Shown here: positions 44,334 through 53,468 of the stretch, piece after piece
How the letters are laid out: each line of letters starts with the position of its first letter
Position numbering within the stretch: position 1 is the stretch's first letter
Source: Gammaproteobacteria bacterium
GTDB taxonomy: Bacteria > Pseudomonadota > Gammaproteobacteria > Pseudomonadales > Azotimanducaceae
DNA length: 64,000 nucleotides
Assembly: GCA_026706935.1 (NCBI GenBank)
Contig: JAPOXV010000026.1
Location: forward strand, 897,721 to 961,720
Direction of reading: 5' to 3'
Position numbers and translations under genes: made by a program
The notes under the pieces: generated by a model
Databases searched by the model: none
What the model saw: only the letters and a program-made list of their open reading frames with translations
Told to the model about the DNA's origin: nothing

Positions 44334-44408
44334 TGGAGCGGGCGAAGGGAATCGAACCCTCGTCTTCAGCTTGGGAAGCTGAGGTAATGACCGTTATACG
44401 ACGCCCGC
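44334..44408 (-). tRNA. tRNA-Gly (anticodon CCC)
   Basis: The minus strand reads GCGGGCG for the 5' acceptor arm and CGCCCGC for the 3' arm, with a 5-bp anticodon stem TCAGC/GCTGA around the loop TTCCCAA, giving anticodon CCC. The T-arm has GAGGG-TTCGATT-CCCTT. The terminal CCA is encoded (44334-44336). It reads GGG codons. It lies between the alcohol dehydrogenase and amidohydrolase genes, antisense to both. No duplicated tRNA end (attachment-site footprint) was noticed. Confidence 0.95.
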
Positions 44409-44466
44409 TCAAACTTAATTATCACACTGTAGTTTCCTTAAGAAATCCTCTCTTGGGATAAGTTCA

Positions 44467-45579
44467 TTGAGTTCAGAAGGCGGCAGGATTGGTCGCAGTT
44501 TAAAACGTATTTGTTGGTTGTTGATCGGCATCGCGATCGCGATCTATCTGATTTTCTTTGTGCCGAAAGCAGCTCTTCCGCACGTTCCGGAACGTGGCTA
44601 CGTCGATATGCATGTGCACGCAGCGGGCTTAGGGTACGGAGGGAGTGGTGCGTACGTCCACCCAGATTTAGTCGACTCTTGGAAGTTCCCGATCTACTTG
44701 CGTGCGTTCGACATAAGTGAAGCCGAACTACATGAAGAAGGAGACCGGGTCTTACTGAAAAAACTATCGCAAAAGATCGCGAACTCTCTGTTCATTGACC
44801 AGGCTGTGGTTCTTGCGATGGACGGCGCGGTTGACGAACGCGGCGAGCTCGATTTACATCGTACTCAGCTTTATGTTCCGAATGAATACTTAATCAGTGA
44901 GCTGGAAAACTATCCGAATTTGCTATTCGGAGCGAGTGTGAACCCACTTCGACACGACAGTCTCGAACGCTTAGATCAAGTCGTGGAAAACGGCGCCGTT
45001 CTCATCAAGTGGCTTCCCAACATCATGCACTTCTCGCCCAGCGACGAAAGAATCGAACCTTTTTACCGTCGGATGGTTGAACACTGTATTCCATTACTTA
45101 CGCACACTGGGGCGGAACATTCGTTTAACTATGCAGACAACTCACTGGGTGACCCTTTTCGTTTGCATTTACCACTATCGCTTGGCGTCACTGTTATCGC
45201 GGCGCATATCGCGACGACTGGCGAGACAGACGGTGAGGCACACTTTGAGCGTTTGATCCCTATGTTCGAAGACTATCCAAACTTATACGCGGATATTTCG
45301 AGTCTGACGCAAATCAACAAAATCGGGTATCTGCGGCAAGCGTTGAAAATCGAGTCGGTAACGGAAAGGCTGCTGTATGGAACGGATTGGCCACTTCAGT
45401 TCTTCCCGCTGGTATCGCCTTACTATTTACTCGATACGGTCTCACTAAAGCAAGCCAATACCGCACGAAGGTTGGACAATCTTTGGGACCGAGATACGGT
45501 TATGAAGAAATTTGCGGGAGTACCTGAGGAAGTCTTCTTGCGTTTCCCAGAACTCATAGCCAGCACTTGCGGAAGCTGA
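44467..45579 (+). CDS. Membrane-anchored amidohydrolase-family protein
   Basis: A 370-residue protein with one N-terminal membrane helix (ICWLLIGIAIAIYLIFFVP, about 15-33) that may anchor it on the periplasmic side. The TIM-barrel metal motifs of the amidohydrolase-2 family follow: YVDMHVHAAG (His-x-His, about 49-51), THTGAEHS (about 218), IAAHIATTGE (about 243) and LYGTDWP (Asp about 303). Translation probably starts at TTG 44467. Substrate not evident; family members hydrolyse or decarboxylate small organic compounds. The anchored form is less common than soluble relatives. Confidence 0.8.
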   Translation: MSSEGGRIGRSLKRICWLLIGIAIAIYLIFFVPKAALPHVPERGYVDMHVHAAGLGYGGSGAYVHPDLVDSWKFPIYLRAFDISEAELHEEGDRVLLKKLSQKIANSLFIDQAVVLAMDGAVDERGELDLHRTQLYVPNEYLISELENYPNLLFGASVNPLRHDSLERLDQVVENGAVLIKWLPNIMHFSPSDERIEPFYRRMVEHCIPLLTHTGAEHSFNYADNSLGDPFRLHLPLSLGVTVIAAHIATTGETDGEAHFERLIPMFEDYPNLYADISSLTQINKIGYLRQALKIESVTERLLYGTDWPLQFFPLVSPYYLLDTVSLKQANTARRLDNLWDRDTVMKKFAGVPEEVFLRFPELIASTCGS

Positions 45580-45605
45580 TCTAAGTTCTCTCTTCGATCA
45601 AGATG

Positions 45606-46634
45606 TCACGAATGCGACGTCATCTCGTAACCGTTCATCGTGACGACGCATTTACCAACAACGTCTCTGTTCTCGAGCATCCTCATCGCCTCGACGGCTT
45701 GTTCTAGCGGAAAACCCTTACACACATAAGGGGTAATCCTTCCTGACTGTGCGAGCTCGTTCAATTCGCGACGAAACTTTGCGCCGAGTTCAGGGTTACG
45801 TCGACCGATTTCTCCAGCCCGTACGCCGATGATCGAGAGCATTTTGATCAGTACCAAATTCACTTGCGCTTCTGGCCAGCGTCCGCTAGTGAACCCGATC
45901 GTCAAGATTCTCCCGCCGAAGTTAACGCAACGCATCGATTCGTCGAAAACGTCCCCTCCAACGGGATCGAAAACCACATCCGCGCCACCGGAACCAGTAA
46001 TCTCCTTGACGCGCTCTCGAAAACCACCGAGTGAACCATCAGGCAACGTGTAGTTGATGACTTCGTCAGCGCCGCGCGATTTGACAACTGCCAACTTATC
46101 GTCCCTTCCACCGGTCGCGATCACATTGGCACCGAGTAACTTCCCAATGTCGACTGCCGCCAAACCCACGCCGCCGGTCGCTCCGTGTACGAGTAACCAT
46201 TCACCTTCTTTTACTTGACCGCGAAAGGAAAGCGCAACCCATGCAGTCGAGTAGGCGGTGCTGTATGACGCACCTTGAGCGAAGTCCATGTGCTTCGGTA
46301 ACGGGCGTGCACCTTGAGAGGACATATTGATCGCTTCGGAAAATCCACCGTATCGACTTCCGAAAACGACAGCATCTCCTTCACGCCACTCCATTACGTC
46401 CGACCCAACCTTCGCGATAACACCAGACCCTTCACCGCCAGGTGCGAATGGTCGTGGCGGATGAAACTGGTACTTATCCTGAATCATGAGCAGATCAGGG
46501 AAGTTGACGGCGCAAGCTTTCACCCGAACCTGAATCTCTTCAGGTCCGGGGTCAGCTAGTTCGATGTCATCAAGTTGAATGCTGCCGATGTCTTCAGATA
46601 TCTCGTGACATCGATAGCTCTTGATGCGTGTCAC
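45606..46634 (-). CDS. NADPH:quinone oxidoreductase-family (zinc-free MDR) protein
   Basis: A 342-residue medium-chain reductase without zinc-binding cysteines. The NADPH site HGATGGVGLAAVDIGKLLGA is at about 147-166, and the second Rossmann segment SRGADEVINYT (about 188). FTSGRWPEA and RAGEIGRR in the C-terminal part are typical of the quinone oxidoreductase group. It overlaps the CoxM-like gene by 4 bp and is the last gene of the molybdenum hydroxylase operon, so it probably acts on the product or recycles the electron carrier of that enzyme. Confidence 0.86.
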   Translation of the reverse strand: MTRIKSYRCHEISEDIGSIQLDDIELADPGPEEIQVRVKACAVNFPDLLMIQDKYQFHPPRPFAPGGEGSGVIAKVGSDVMEWREGDAVVFGSRYGGFSEAINMSSQGARPLPKHMDFAQGASYSTAYSTAWVALSFRGQVKEGEWLLVHGATGGVGLAAVDIGKLLGANVIATGGRDDKLAVVKSRGADEVINYTLPDGSLGGFRERVKEITGSGGADVVFDPVGGDVFDESMRCVNFGGRILTIGFTSGRWPEAQVNLVLIKMLSIIGVRAGEIGRRNPELGAKFRRELNELAQSGRITPYVCKGFPLEQAVEAMRMLENRDVVGKCVVTMNGYEMTSHS

Positions 46635-47416
46635 GCGGTGAGTTGTTCCACCGCTTGTTTTGCCATGACCGTGACTAGACTTCCACGATAGGCCGCTGAC
46701 GCGTGTAAATCGCTATTGAAGTCGCTGCTGTCCACATCGATGCCATCGAGCGCGGACGCCGACATATTCGCGGACAGCGCATCTTCAAAACTCGTGAGTC
46801 TGAATGCGCAAGCTCCTGCACCGGTGACTCCGACGCGGACGCCTGAGTCAGTTTCGGCAACCATCACGCCAACTACCGCGTATTTGGATGCTTGGTTCGC
46901 GAACTTCGCGTACGCGGCACGTTTGGGTATAGGAAAGTCAACACGAGTGATGATCTCACCATCGCCCAGTGCCGTTTCAAACAGATCGACGAAGAAATCG
47001 TCGCCTGCTATCGTACGGGAATTGGTGTGAATCGTCGCGCCGAGACCTAATACTGCCGCAGGATAGTCAGCGGCGGGATCGTTGTTCGCAAGCGATCCAC
47101 CGATCGTACCACGGTTACGTACCTGGCCATCACCGATTCGATTCGCCAATGCCGCGAGCGCGGGAATGTCAGTTGTTGCTGCGACTTCACAATGTCGAGC
47201 CATTGCACCGACGGAGACAGCCCCGTCTGCGGATGAGATTGCGCCTAGTCCATCGATCTGGCTAAGATCGACGACGTCATCAGGATTCGCAAGTCGAAGC
47301 TTTAATGAAGGAATCAAAGTCATCCCACCCGCGACATAGACGGCGTCTGACGACGATTGATGGATTTGTTGCGCGTCCTCTAAACTCGAAGCGCGTCGAA
47401 AGTTGAATGTATACAT
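46631..47416 (-). CDS. Molybdenum hydroxylase FAD subunit (CoxM/CutM-like)
   Basis: A 261-residue FAD-binding subunit of the xanthine dehydrogenase/CO dehydrogenase family. It begins with FNFRRASSLEDA, then the flavin-binding YVAGGMTLIPSLKLRLA (about 26-43) and the second FAD segment RNRGTIGGSLANNDPAADYPA (about 99-119, shown here only in part). It passes electrons from the iron-sulfur subunit to an acceptor. It lies 3 bp after the molybdenum subunit gene and overlaps the quinone oxidoreductase gene. Confidence 0.9.
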   Translation of the reverse strand: MYTFNFRRASSLEDAQQIHQSSSDAVYVAGGMTLIPSLKLRLANPDDVVDLSQIDGLGAISSADGAVSVGAMARHCEVAATTDIPALAALANRIGDGQVRNRGTIGGSLANNDPAADYPAAVLGLGATIHTNSRTIAGDDFFVDLFETALGDGEIITRVDFPIPKRAAYAKFANQASKYAVVGVMVAETDSGVRVGVTGAGACAFRLTSFEDALSANMSASALDGIDVDSSDFNSDLHASAAYRGSLVTVMAKQAVEQLTA

Positions 47417-47419
47417 GAC

Positions 47420-49771
47420 TTACGCTCCTTGTTGAATGGTTTCCCACACGGTATGAGGGGTCGCCGGCATCGGCACATCCTTGACACCTAGTGCGTCGGT
47501 AATCGCGTTCATGACCGCTGCGGGAGAACCTATGGCACCAGCTTCGCCACATCCCTTAACCCCAAGCGGGTTGTGGGTGCAAGGCGTTGAGGTCATATCA
47601 ACTTCAAAATCTGGTAAGTCAGCGGCACGCGGCATCGCATAGTCCATATACGAACCTGTTGAGAGGTTCCCATCCGCATCATAGATACCGTGCTCTAGTA
47701 GAGCTTGACCAATACCTTGCGCAAGACCGCCATGAACTTGACCTTCGACAATCATCGGATTGATGACGTTACCGAAGTCATCGACTGCAACGAACTTTTG
47801 AATTTCCGTTACACCCGTCGACGGATCGATTTCTACCTCGCAGACGTACGAACCAGCAGGATAGGTGAAGTTCTGCGGGTCGTAGAACGCCTTTTCTGAA
47901 AGACCGGGTTCGAGTTCGTCTAGTGGGTACACGGCGGGAATGTACGCTGCACCCGCTATCTCTGCGAACGGTTTTGGTTCGTTGCTGCCAGCATAACTGA
48001 ACTGGCCTTCTGCGAATTCGACCTGATCGTCAGTTGTTTCAAACATATGCGCGGCGATCTTCTTGCCTTTGGCAATGATCTTGTCAAGGGCGCGATCGAT
48101 TGCAGATCCACCAACCGCTATGGATCGAGATCCGTAGGTACCGAGACCGTAGTCGGATCGTCCTGTGTCGCCGTGAATCACGTTGACACTCTCGAACGGT
48201 ATACCGAGTCGATCGGAAACTAACTGAGCAAACGTGGTCTCATGACCTTGACCGTGACTGTGAGAACCGGTCATAACGGTCACCGATCCAGATACGTCTA
48301 CTCGTACTTCCGCAGATTCGAACAACCCGACGCCAGCACCCAACGAGATCACAAGCTGGGATGGTGCGATCCCGCACGCTTCGATGTAGCACGAGTAACC
48401 TCGACCGCGTAGTTTGCCATTCGCTTCGGAGGTTGCTTTACGCGCTGCATAACCATCGCTGTCTGCGAGATCCAATGCCATACTCATACTCGCCCCGTAG
48501 TTCCCGGTGTCATATTCGAGTGCTACAGGCGTTTGGTAGGGGAACGCATCGGGTGGAATGAAGTTTTTACGTCGTAACTCGACCGGGTCCATGTTGAGTT
48601 CCCGAGCTGCGGTTTCGACGACTCGTTCAACGACGTAGGTCGCTTCAGGACGACCAGCACCTCGATACGCATCGACGGGCGCCGTGTTGGTAAAGACGGC
48701 TTGCGTTTCAACATAGATAGCAGGTGTTTTGTACTGTCCTGCCATCAGAGTACCGTAGAGGTAGGTGGGTACGCTCGATGAAAACGTTGAGAGGTAAGCT
48801 CCCATATTTGCAATCGTTTTGACCCGTAACCCAAGCATCTCCCCGTCTGACGAGAGTGCTAACTCAGCTTTGGTCACATGGTCGCGGCCGTGTGCGTCCG
48901 CGAGAAACGATTCAGTTCGGTCGGCGCGCCATTTAATAGGTCTGCCGACTTTTGCGGATGCCCAGATCACCGCCGTTTCTTCGGCATAGACGAAGATTTT
49001 TGACCCGAAGCCTCCGCCAACATCAGGTGAAATCACCCGAAGATTAGCTTCAGGCGCTACGTTCACGAACAAGGCTAATACAACACGTTCGACATGTGGA
49101 TTTTGAGAAGTCGTGTAAAGCGTGTACGTACTTGAAGCGGCGTCAAACGAACCGAGCGCAGCTCGAGGTTCAATCGCGTTCGGGATCAAGCGATTGTTGG
49201 TGATGTCCAGTGTCGTGACGTGGTCAGCATTTGCGAACGCGGCGTCCGTTGCTTCCTTATCTCCCAGTTCCCAGTCGTACGCTTGGTTGTTTGGCGCGTT
49301 CTCATGGATCTGGGCACTACTTGAAGCTGTCGCTGTCTCGACGACTGCTTCCAAGATCTCGAAGTCGGCTTCGACGGCTTCAGCGCCGTCACGAGCGGCT
49401 TGCAGTGTTTCTGCCACTACGAAGGCGTAGGGCTCACCGACATAGTTCACTACAGCAGTTGCGATGGGTGGGTGAGGTGGCGCGATCATCGGGGAGCCAT
49501 CTTTACTAGTGACCACCCAACCACAGGGTAGATCACCAATGCCATCCTCGACCAATTCACTGCCTGTGAAGACGCGGATCACTCCGTCGACCGCCATCGC
49601 AGCATCGGTATTAATGCTGTTGATTTTGGCGCGGGCATGCGGGGATCTAACGAAAACGCAGTGCGTCTGTCCGAATACACTAATGTCGTCGGTGTATTGA
49701 CCCTTACCCGTGATGAAGCGTGCATCCTCCTTGCGAAGAACGGATGCACCAATACCTGTTTCAGCGTTCAT
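47420..49771 (-). CDS. Molybdenum hydroxylase large subunit (CoxL form II-like)
   Basis: A 783-residue molybdopterin-cytosine-dinucleotide subunit. Conserved parts include VGGGFGSK (about 256), the active-site loop AYRGAGRPE (Ala368-Glu376), GSHSHGQGHETTFAQL (about 510) and VKGCGEAGAIGSPAAV (about 745). The AYRGAGR loop is that of form II proteins and not the AYxCSFR loop of verified CO dehydrogenases, so CO oxidation should not be assumed. It works with the FAD and 2Fe-2S subunits encoded on either side. Likely substrates are aldehydes, N-heterocycles or other small molecules. Confidence 0.92.
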   Translation of the reverse strand: MNAETGIGASVLRKEDARFITGKGQYTDDISVFGQTHCVFVRSPHARAKINSINTDAAMAVDGVIRVFTGSELVEDGIGDLPCGWVVTSKDGSPMIAPPHPPIATAVVNYVGEPYAFVVAETLQAARDGAEAVEADFEILEAVVETATASSSAQIHENAPNNQAYDWELGDKEATDAAFANADHVTTLDITNNRLIPNAIEPRAALGSFDAASSTYTLYTTSQNPHVERVVLALFVNVAPEANLRVISPDVGGGFGSKIFVYAEETAVIWASAKVGRPIKWRADRTESFLADAHGRDHVTKAELALSSDGEMLGLRVKTIANMGAYLSTFSSSVPTYLYGTLMAGQYKTPAIYVETQAVFTNTAPVDAYRGAGRPEATYVVERVVETAARELNMDPVELRRKNFIPPDAFPYQTPVALEYDTGNYGASMSMALDLADSDGYAARKATSEANGKLRGRGYSCYIEACGIAPSQLVISLGAGVGLFESAEVRVDVSGSVTVMTGSHSHGQGHETTFAQLVSDRLGIPFESVNVIHGDTGRSDYGLGTYGSRSIAVGGSAIDRALDKIIAKGKKIAAHMFETTDDQVEFAEGQFSYAGSNEPKPFAEIAGAAYIPAVYPLDELEPGLSEKAFYDPQNFTYPAGSYVCEVEIDPSTGVTEIQKFVAVDDFGNVINPMIVEGQVHGGLAQGIGQALLEHGIYDADGNLSTGSYMDYAMPRAADLPDFEVDMTSTPCTHNPLGVKGCGEAGAIGSPAAVMNAITDALGVKDVPMPATPHTVWETIQQGA

Positions 49772-49780
49772 GTCGTTCTC

Positions 49781-50242
49781 CTACATATTGGCTTGTGCAT
49801 CGAGCACAGCCCTCACGATGTTGTGATAACCCGTACAGCGACAGAAATTCCCTTCGAGCCCTTCTCGGACTTCCTCTGCGCTTAGGGGTTCATTTGCGGA
49901 CTGGACTAGATCGATTGCACTCATGATCATGCCAGGGGTACAAAATCCGCATTGGAGCGCATGATTCGCACGAAATGCGACTTGCATTGGGTGCAGCTCA
50001 TCGCCATTCGCGATACCTTCGATCGTCGTGACATCGCCGCCATCGGCTTGACCTGCAAGCACCGTGCAGGCTTTTACAGAACGGCCATTCAGATGTACCG
50101 TACATGCGCCGCACTGACTGGTGTCGCACCCGATGTGCGTACCCGTTAGGCCAAGTGTTTCGCGAAGTACATCCGATAAAAGTGCGTTGTCCGCTACGTC
50201 AACAGCGTGCTGGCTGCCATTGACGGTGAGATCCACCTTCAT
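49781..50242 (-). CDS. Molybdenum hydroxylase 2Fe-2S subunit (CoxS-like)
   Basis: A 153-residue subunit with two [2Fe-2S] clusters. The plant-type cluster uses CDTSQCGAC (C-x4-C-x2-C, about 40-48) plus the Cys of VKAC. The second uses CGFC (about 100) and CRC (about 137). I use ATG 50242, preceded by a strong GGAGAGGGAA ribosome-binding site; an upstream in-frame start at 50281 is less likely. It relays electrons from the molybdenum centre to FAD. It lies 9 bp before the large-subunit gene. Confidence 0.92.
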   Translation of the reverse strand: MKVDLTVNGSQHAVDVADNALLSDVLRETLGLTGTHIGCDTSQCGACTVHLNGRSVKACTVLAGQADGGDVTTIEGIANGDELHPMQVAFRANHALQCGFCTPGMIMSAIDLVQSANEPLSAEEVREGLEGNFCRCTGYHNIVRAVLDAQANM

Positions 50243-50299
50243 TGTTCCCTCTCCTCCCCCGGGGACGTGAATCCAGGTCAATGCGACCTGACGTTTGCA

Positions 50300-50740
50300 T
50301 TATCCCATCCAACGATGTGAAAATCTGTCGAAAAAAGTGCGCGTCATCTTGCGGCTAAATGACTGGAATAGACGCGTGCCAATCTGTGCTAGTTTCCCAC
50401 CGATCGTACCTTTTACGTGATAGGTTAGGCACGTGCCTTCTGCTACTTCTTGAAGTTTGACTTCGGCACGGCCGCTCCCAAATCCTGCGCCGCCACCTCG
50501 TGCCGATACATCAAGAAAGTAACTGTGTGGCGGATTGGGCTCCACGATCGAGACGGTACCCGTGAAGCGTGCTTTGACTGGTCCGACTTTGATCGCTACC
50601 ACGCAAGCGAACACGCCATCATCAGTTATGGTCATTTCCTCGCAGCCATCGATACACTCCTTGAGAATATCAGGTTTCTGCAGGGCGTCCCAGACTTCTT
50701 GCGGTGACGCAGGTATCACGAACTCACCCGATTCTTCCAT
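50300..50740 (-). CDS. CoxG-like SRPBCC protein
   Basis: A 146-residue CO dehydrogenase subunit G-like protein with an SRPBCC/START fold. The opening GEFVIPASPQEVWDALQKPD and the central GCEEMT...GVFACVVAIKVGPVKARFTG are typical, and the C-terminal TIGGKLAQIGTRLFQ helix follows. Known CoxG proteins assist maturation or membrane attachment of the molybdenum hydroxylase. It is the first gene of the operon, 57 bp before the 2Fe-2S subunit. Unlike many CoxG proteins it lacks a C-terminal membrane tail. Confidence 0.87.
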   Translation of the reverse strand: MEESGEFVIPASPQEVWDALQKPDILKECIDGCEEMTITDDGVFACVVAIKVGPVKARFTGTVSIVEPNPPHSYFLDVSARGGGAGFGSGRAEVKLQEVAEGTCLTYHVKGTIGGKLAQIGTRLFQSFSRKMTRTFFDRFSHRWMG

Positions 50741-50798
50741 GTTCTACCTCGCACGATCGCAATAACGCGCATAGTACGTATTTCGACTGCGGTCCGAT

Positions 50799-51464
50799 TT
50801 ATGCGCTAAATTGCATCCCGTCAAACGAGTCAATCGTTGCGAATTCCGACACTTCTTTGCGTCGCAACTTAGTCAATTGTTTGACTGGTTTACCAATTGG
50901 TAGCAGTGCGCAAACCGCGTAGTCGTCCGGAATAGCAAACAGCCGTTTCACTTCCGGTTCCCTGGCAGACAGAAATGTGGTAAGAGTTCCACCGAGTCCT
51001 TCGTTGCGTGCCGCGAGCAAGATGTTCCAAGCGAATGGATAGATCGAAGCGCCTGAGATCACGCCGACCCGATCAAGTTCATAGTCCATCGAGGCGACGA
51101 CTTTGAGGTCTACCAGGATTAAAAGGAGAACCGGTGCTTGGGTGAACTGGTTTAGAAATGCTTCGGGCATTTCTTTGTCTTCGATGTCTTCAACGGTAAC
51201 CGAGGAAGGTTCGATCGTGTTGTAGGGATTCTCACCCGCCACGACCATAGCGCGGTAACGCAACATCACCGGTGAAATAAGTGGTCCAAGTGCATTCCGT
51301 TTCTCGTCGTCGCGAATGATGATCACACGCCATCCTTGCCGATTGCCGCCACTGGGAGCAAAACGCGCGTTATCGAGAATTCGATAGATAGTATCGTCAT
51401 CAATCTCTTCACGTCGATGTTCTCGTGCGGCAAATGTTGTGCGCATGACTTCGTACAGATCCAT
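50799..51464 (-). CDS. Nitroreductase-family FMN oxidoreductase
   Basis: A 221-residue flavoprotein. The FMN-binding REHRREEIDDDTIYRILDNA with ARFAPSGGNRQGWRV (about 14-47) is clear, as is the C-terminal segment GLGGTLTTFLSAREPEVK (about 153-170) and ALLPIGKPVK near the end. It uses NAD(P)H to reduce nitro compounds, quinones or flavins; the physiological substrate is unknown. It lies 58 bp upstream of coxG on the same strand and may head the same transcription unit. Confidence 0.88.
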   Translation of the reverse strand: MDLYEVMRTTFAAREHRREEIDDDTIYRILDNARFAPSGGNRQGWRVIIIRDDEKRNALGPLISPVMLRYRAMVVAGENPYNTIEPSSVTVEDIEDKEMPEAFLNQFTQAPVLLLILVDLKVVASMDYELDRVGVISGASIYPFAWNILLAARNEGLGGTLTTFLSAREPEVKRLFAIPDDYAVCALLPIGKPVKQLTKLRRKEVSEFATIDSFDGMQFSA

Positions 51465-51866
51465 TGTTTGTTGCCTCGCGTGTTTATATTGACGTTGAGC
51501 TGAACTCGTCGACTGTTGTAGAAGGAGGGAATTTTCAGTTTTTGACCGAATTGGCTAGGTGGTTTCCCACGTAGCACAGAGTCTGAACCATCGATGCTCA
51601 ATTTCTGCGCAAGCTACACCCTTCAAACGCGAGGTAGCGAGCACTGCATCTGTTATCTCGGCTTGCTCCCCGCGAATCTTTGGGAGTTTAGCGACTCGTG
51701 AGTGATAACCTCGGAGTCGGTGAGGAAGTTGCTGCGAAGAATTTGCGATATTGGCATGGAACTTGCTAGATCTTTGGCGTGGTTTAGCCACATGAGGGCG
51801 TTTATCCCCGATGCGCCCGAATTCCCTGTGAGGTCCAGTTTCCGTTTCGGAACTGGACCTTACGAT
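51465..51866. other. Intergenic region with a hairpin, no gene seen
   Basis: About 400 bp between the nitroreductase start and the MFS transporter stop. A 78-codon minus-strand frame (51555-51791) shows no motif, ribosome-binding site or coding character. The only structure noticed is the hairpin at 51831-51860. Confidence 0.45.
51831..51860 (-). terminator. Strong hairpin after the MFS gene
   Basis: Arms AGGTCCAGTT(T)CC and GGAACTGGACCT pair over 12 bp with one bulged T and a short loop. It lies just beyond the stop of the minus-strand transporter gene (51867). No T-run follows on the minus strand, so a classical intrinsic terminator is uncertain; an RNA-protecting 3' hairpin is an alternative. 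Confidence 0.5.
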
Positions 51867-53333
51867 TTAAACGGAGGATGCCCGTACTGATGCGGAAACA
51901 CCCTTTGCGGACTTGCGTTCTGCAAGAGTTGCGAGATTCTGCTCGTGCGTGTCTTTCTGAATACGATAGAACATCAGCAATACGATGGCAGCTATCTGCA
52001 ACCCACAGTAGATCGGAAGAAATATCGACGTGAGCAATATCCGATGATCTTGCGTCATGTCGGCGGCAGTTTCGAACGACTCCATGCCGACGATGGACAC
52101 GATAATCCCTGCTAGGAATATCCCTCCGGCTGACATAGCTTTTGCGGCGAAGCTTCGAGTTGCATAGAACAGCCCTTCTGACCTCCGGCTAGTGTCAACT
52201 TCGCTATCTTCGACGACGTCCGCCATCATCGAATCTAGCATCACCCCATTGATGATCAGACAGACGACCTCTACAACGATGAAGACGCTATAGAGAAATA
52301 GTGAAAGCCAGCTACCCATCCCTGGCCAGACACCGATTAGAAAGAGAACGTAAGGAAACGGCGTGAGCAGTATGAAACAAGAAATTGCCAGTATGGCGAT
52401 TTGGCGTTTAGTAAATATGTTGCTTAGATACGGTATGGCGGCAATTGAAATCAATGGTGAGATCAGTACGAAGACACCAGTCATTGCAATTTGCTCTCCA
52501 CTAAATCCGAAGAAATAGTTGGTGTTGTAGAGATATAGTGCGGCGAGCATGCCCCCGGCGATGCCGGTCAACAAGCCATTGAAGAAGAGAACTGCGAAGT
52601 TCTTGTTCGAGAGTGACTGCGCGAGTTCCTTGAACGCATGAACTAAAACCGCCCATACATTGCGATCGTGGGTGCTCGCGTCGGGTCTAGGCAGCGCAGC
52701 AAAGTACTTCTGCGTACCCAGCGACGAAATCAGGATGGCGATCGCGATCACCGTCGCACCTACCCAAGCGTAGATCGAGTAGCCGGTATGTTCGGACATA
52801 CCGTAGTGTCCAACCCAAAAGAAAAAGTTGATGGTATGAAGGCCATTACCACCCATCCAACCGAATGCGTGTCGAATTGACAACCACCGACTTCGTCGCT
52901 CATATTGAGATTCAAGCTCAGGAAGTTGCGCTACGGAAGGTACTTCAACAAGCGTCGTCGAAGTACGAATCAAGATGGCAAAAACTAAGACGTACCAGAA
53001 CTTCGTGTTGTCGGTTAGTTCAACCATAGGGTCAAACATTCCCCAAAAAGACAGAGGCAACAAAACTAATGCGACGTACATGAATGGATGTCGACGACCT
53101 AAACGCGATGAAGTCTTGTCTGACCAATGTCCCAAAACCAAATCAGACACCGCATCCCACAACATCGCAACGACTAATGCGGTCGCGGCGACGTAGCCAG
53201 GCATCCCGAGAACCTGAGTCGTGAAAGGTAGAAGTAAGTAGCTAAACGCGTTGTTTTTGATCCCGAACGCTATTGATGCCGAACCGTAGTACCAACAAAG
53301 CGGGTTCCGCTCAGGGGGGATCAACGTACTCAT
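51867..53333 (-). CDS. MFS transporter, GPH sugar-cation symporter-like
   Basis: A 488-residue transporter with about twelve helices. It has the N-terminal features of the glycoside-pentoside-hexuronide group: DAVSDLVLGHWSDKTSSRLG then RRHPFMY (about 60-86), where the Asp residues bind the cation in MelB-type symporters. A conserved SLGTQKYFAALPR loop joins the two halves. Substrates of this group range from sugars to other organic solutes. It stands alone, 135 bp after the pntB stop and with a hairpin at its end. Confidence 0.85.
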   Translation of the reverse strand: MSTLIPPERNPLCWYYGSASIAFGIKNNAFSYLLLPFTTQVLGMPGYVAATALVVAMLWDAVSDLVLGHWSDKTSSRLGRRHPFMYVALVLLPLSFWGMFDPMVELTDNTKFWYVLVFAILIRTSTTLVEVPSVAQLPELESQYERRSRWLSIRHAFGWMGGNGLHTINFFFWVGHYGMSEHTGYSIYAWVGATVIAIAILISSLGTQKYFAALPRPDASTHDRNVWAVLVHAFKELAQSLSNKNFAVLFFNGLLTGIAGGMLAALYLYNTNYFFGFSGEQIAMTGVFVLISPLISIAAIPYLSNIFTKRQIAILAISCFILLTPFPYVLFLIGVWPGMGSWLSLFLYSVFIVVEVVCLIINGVMLDSMMADVVEDSEVDTSRRSEGLFYATRSFAAKAMSAGGIFLAGIIVSIVGMESFETAADMTQDHRILLTSIFLPIYCGLQIAAIVLLMFYRIQKDTHEQNLATLAERKSAKGVSASVRASSV

Positions 53334-53468
53334 ACAGTCCAGCTCATCGAGTCAATCTAGGTTCGCGTTGAACGTGTCGACGCAACTCGTTTCGCATTAT
53401 GCGAATACCCAGCGAACATGAACCGCTGCGTGTGTTCTCACTATACGTTGGGCGTATCGGATGTAGAG

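Noticed and set aside
44334..44408. tRNA-Gly as integration site of a genomic island
   Set aside because: No integrase, no duplicated tRNA end and no composition change next to it were seen.
47420..50740. Aerobic CO dehydrogenase
   Set aside because: The large subunit has the AYRGAGR loop of form II proteins, not the Cys-containing form I loop, so CO oxidation is not supported.
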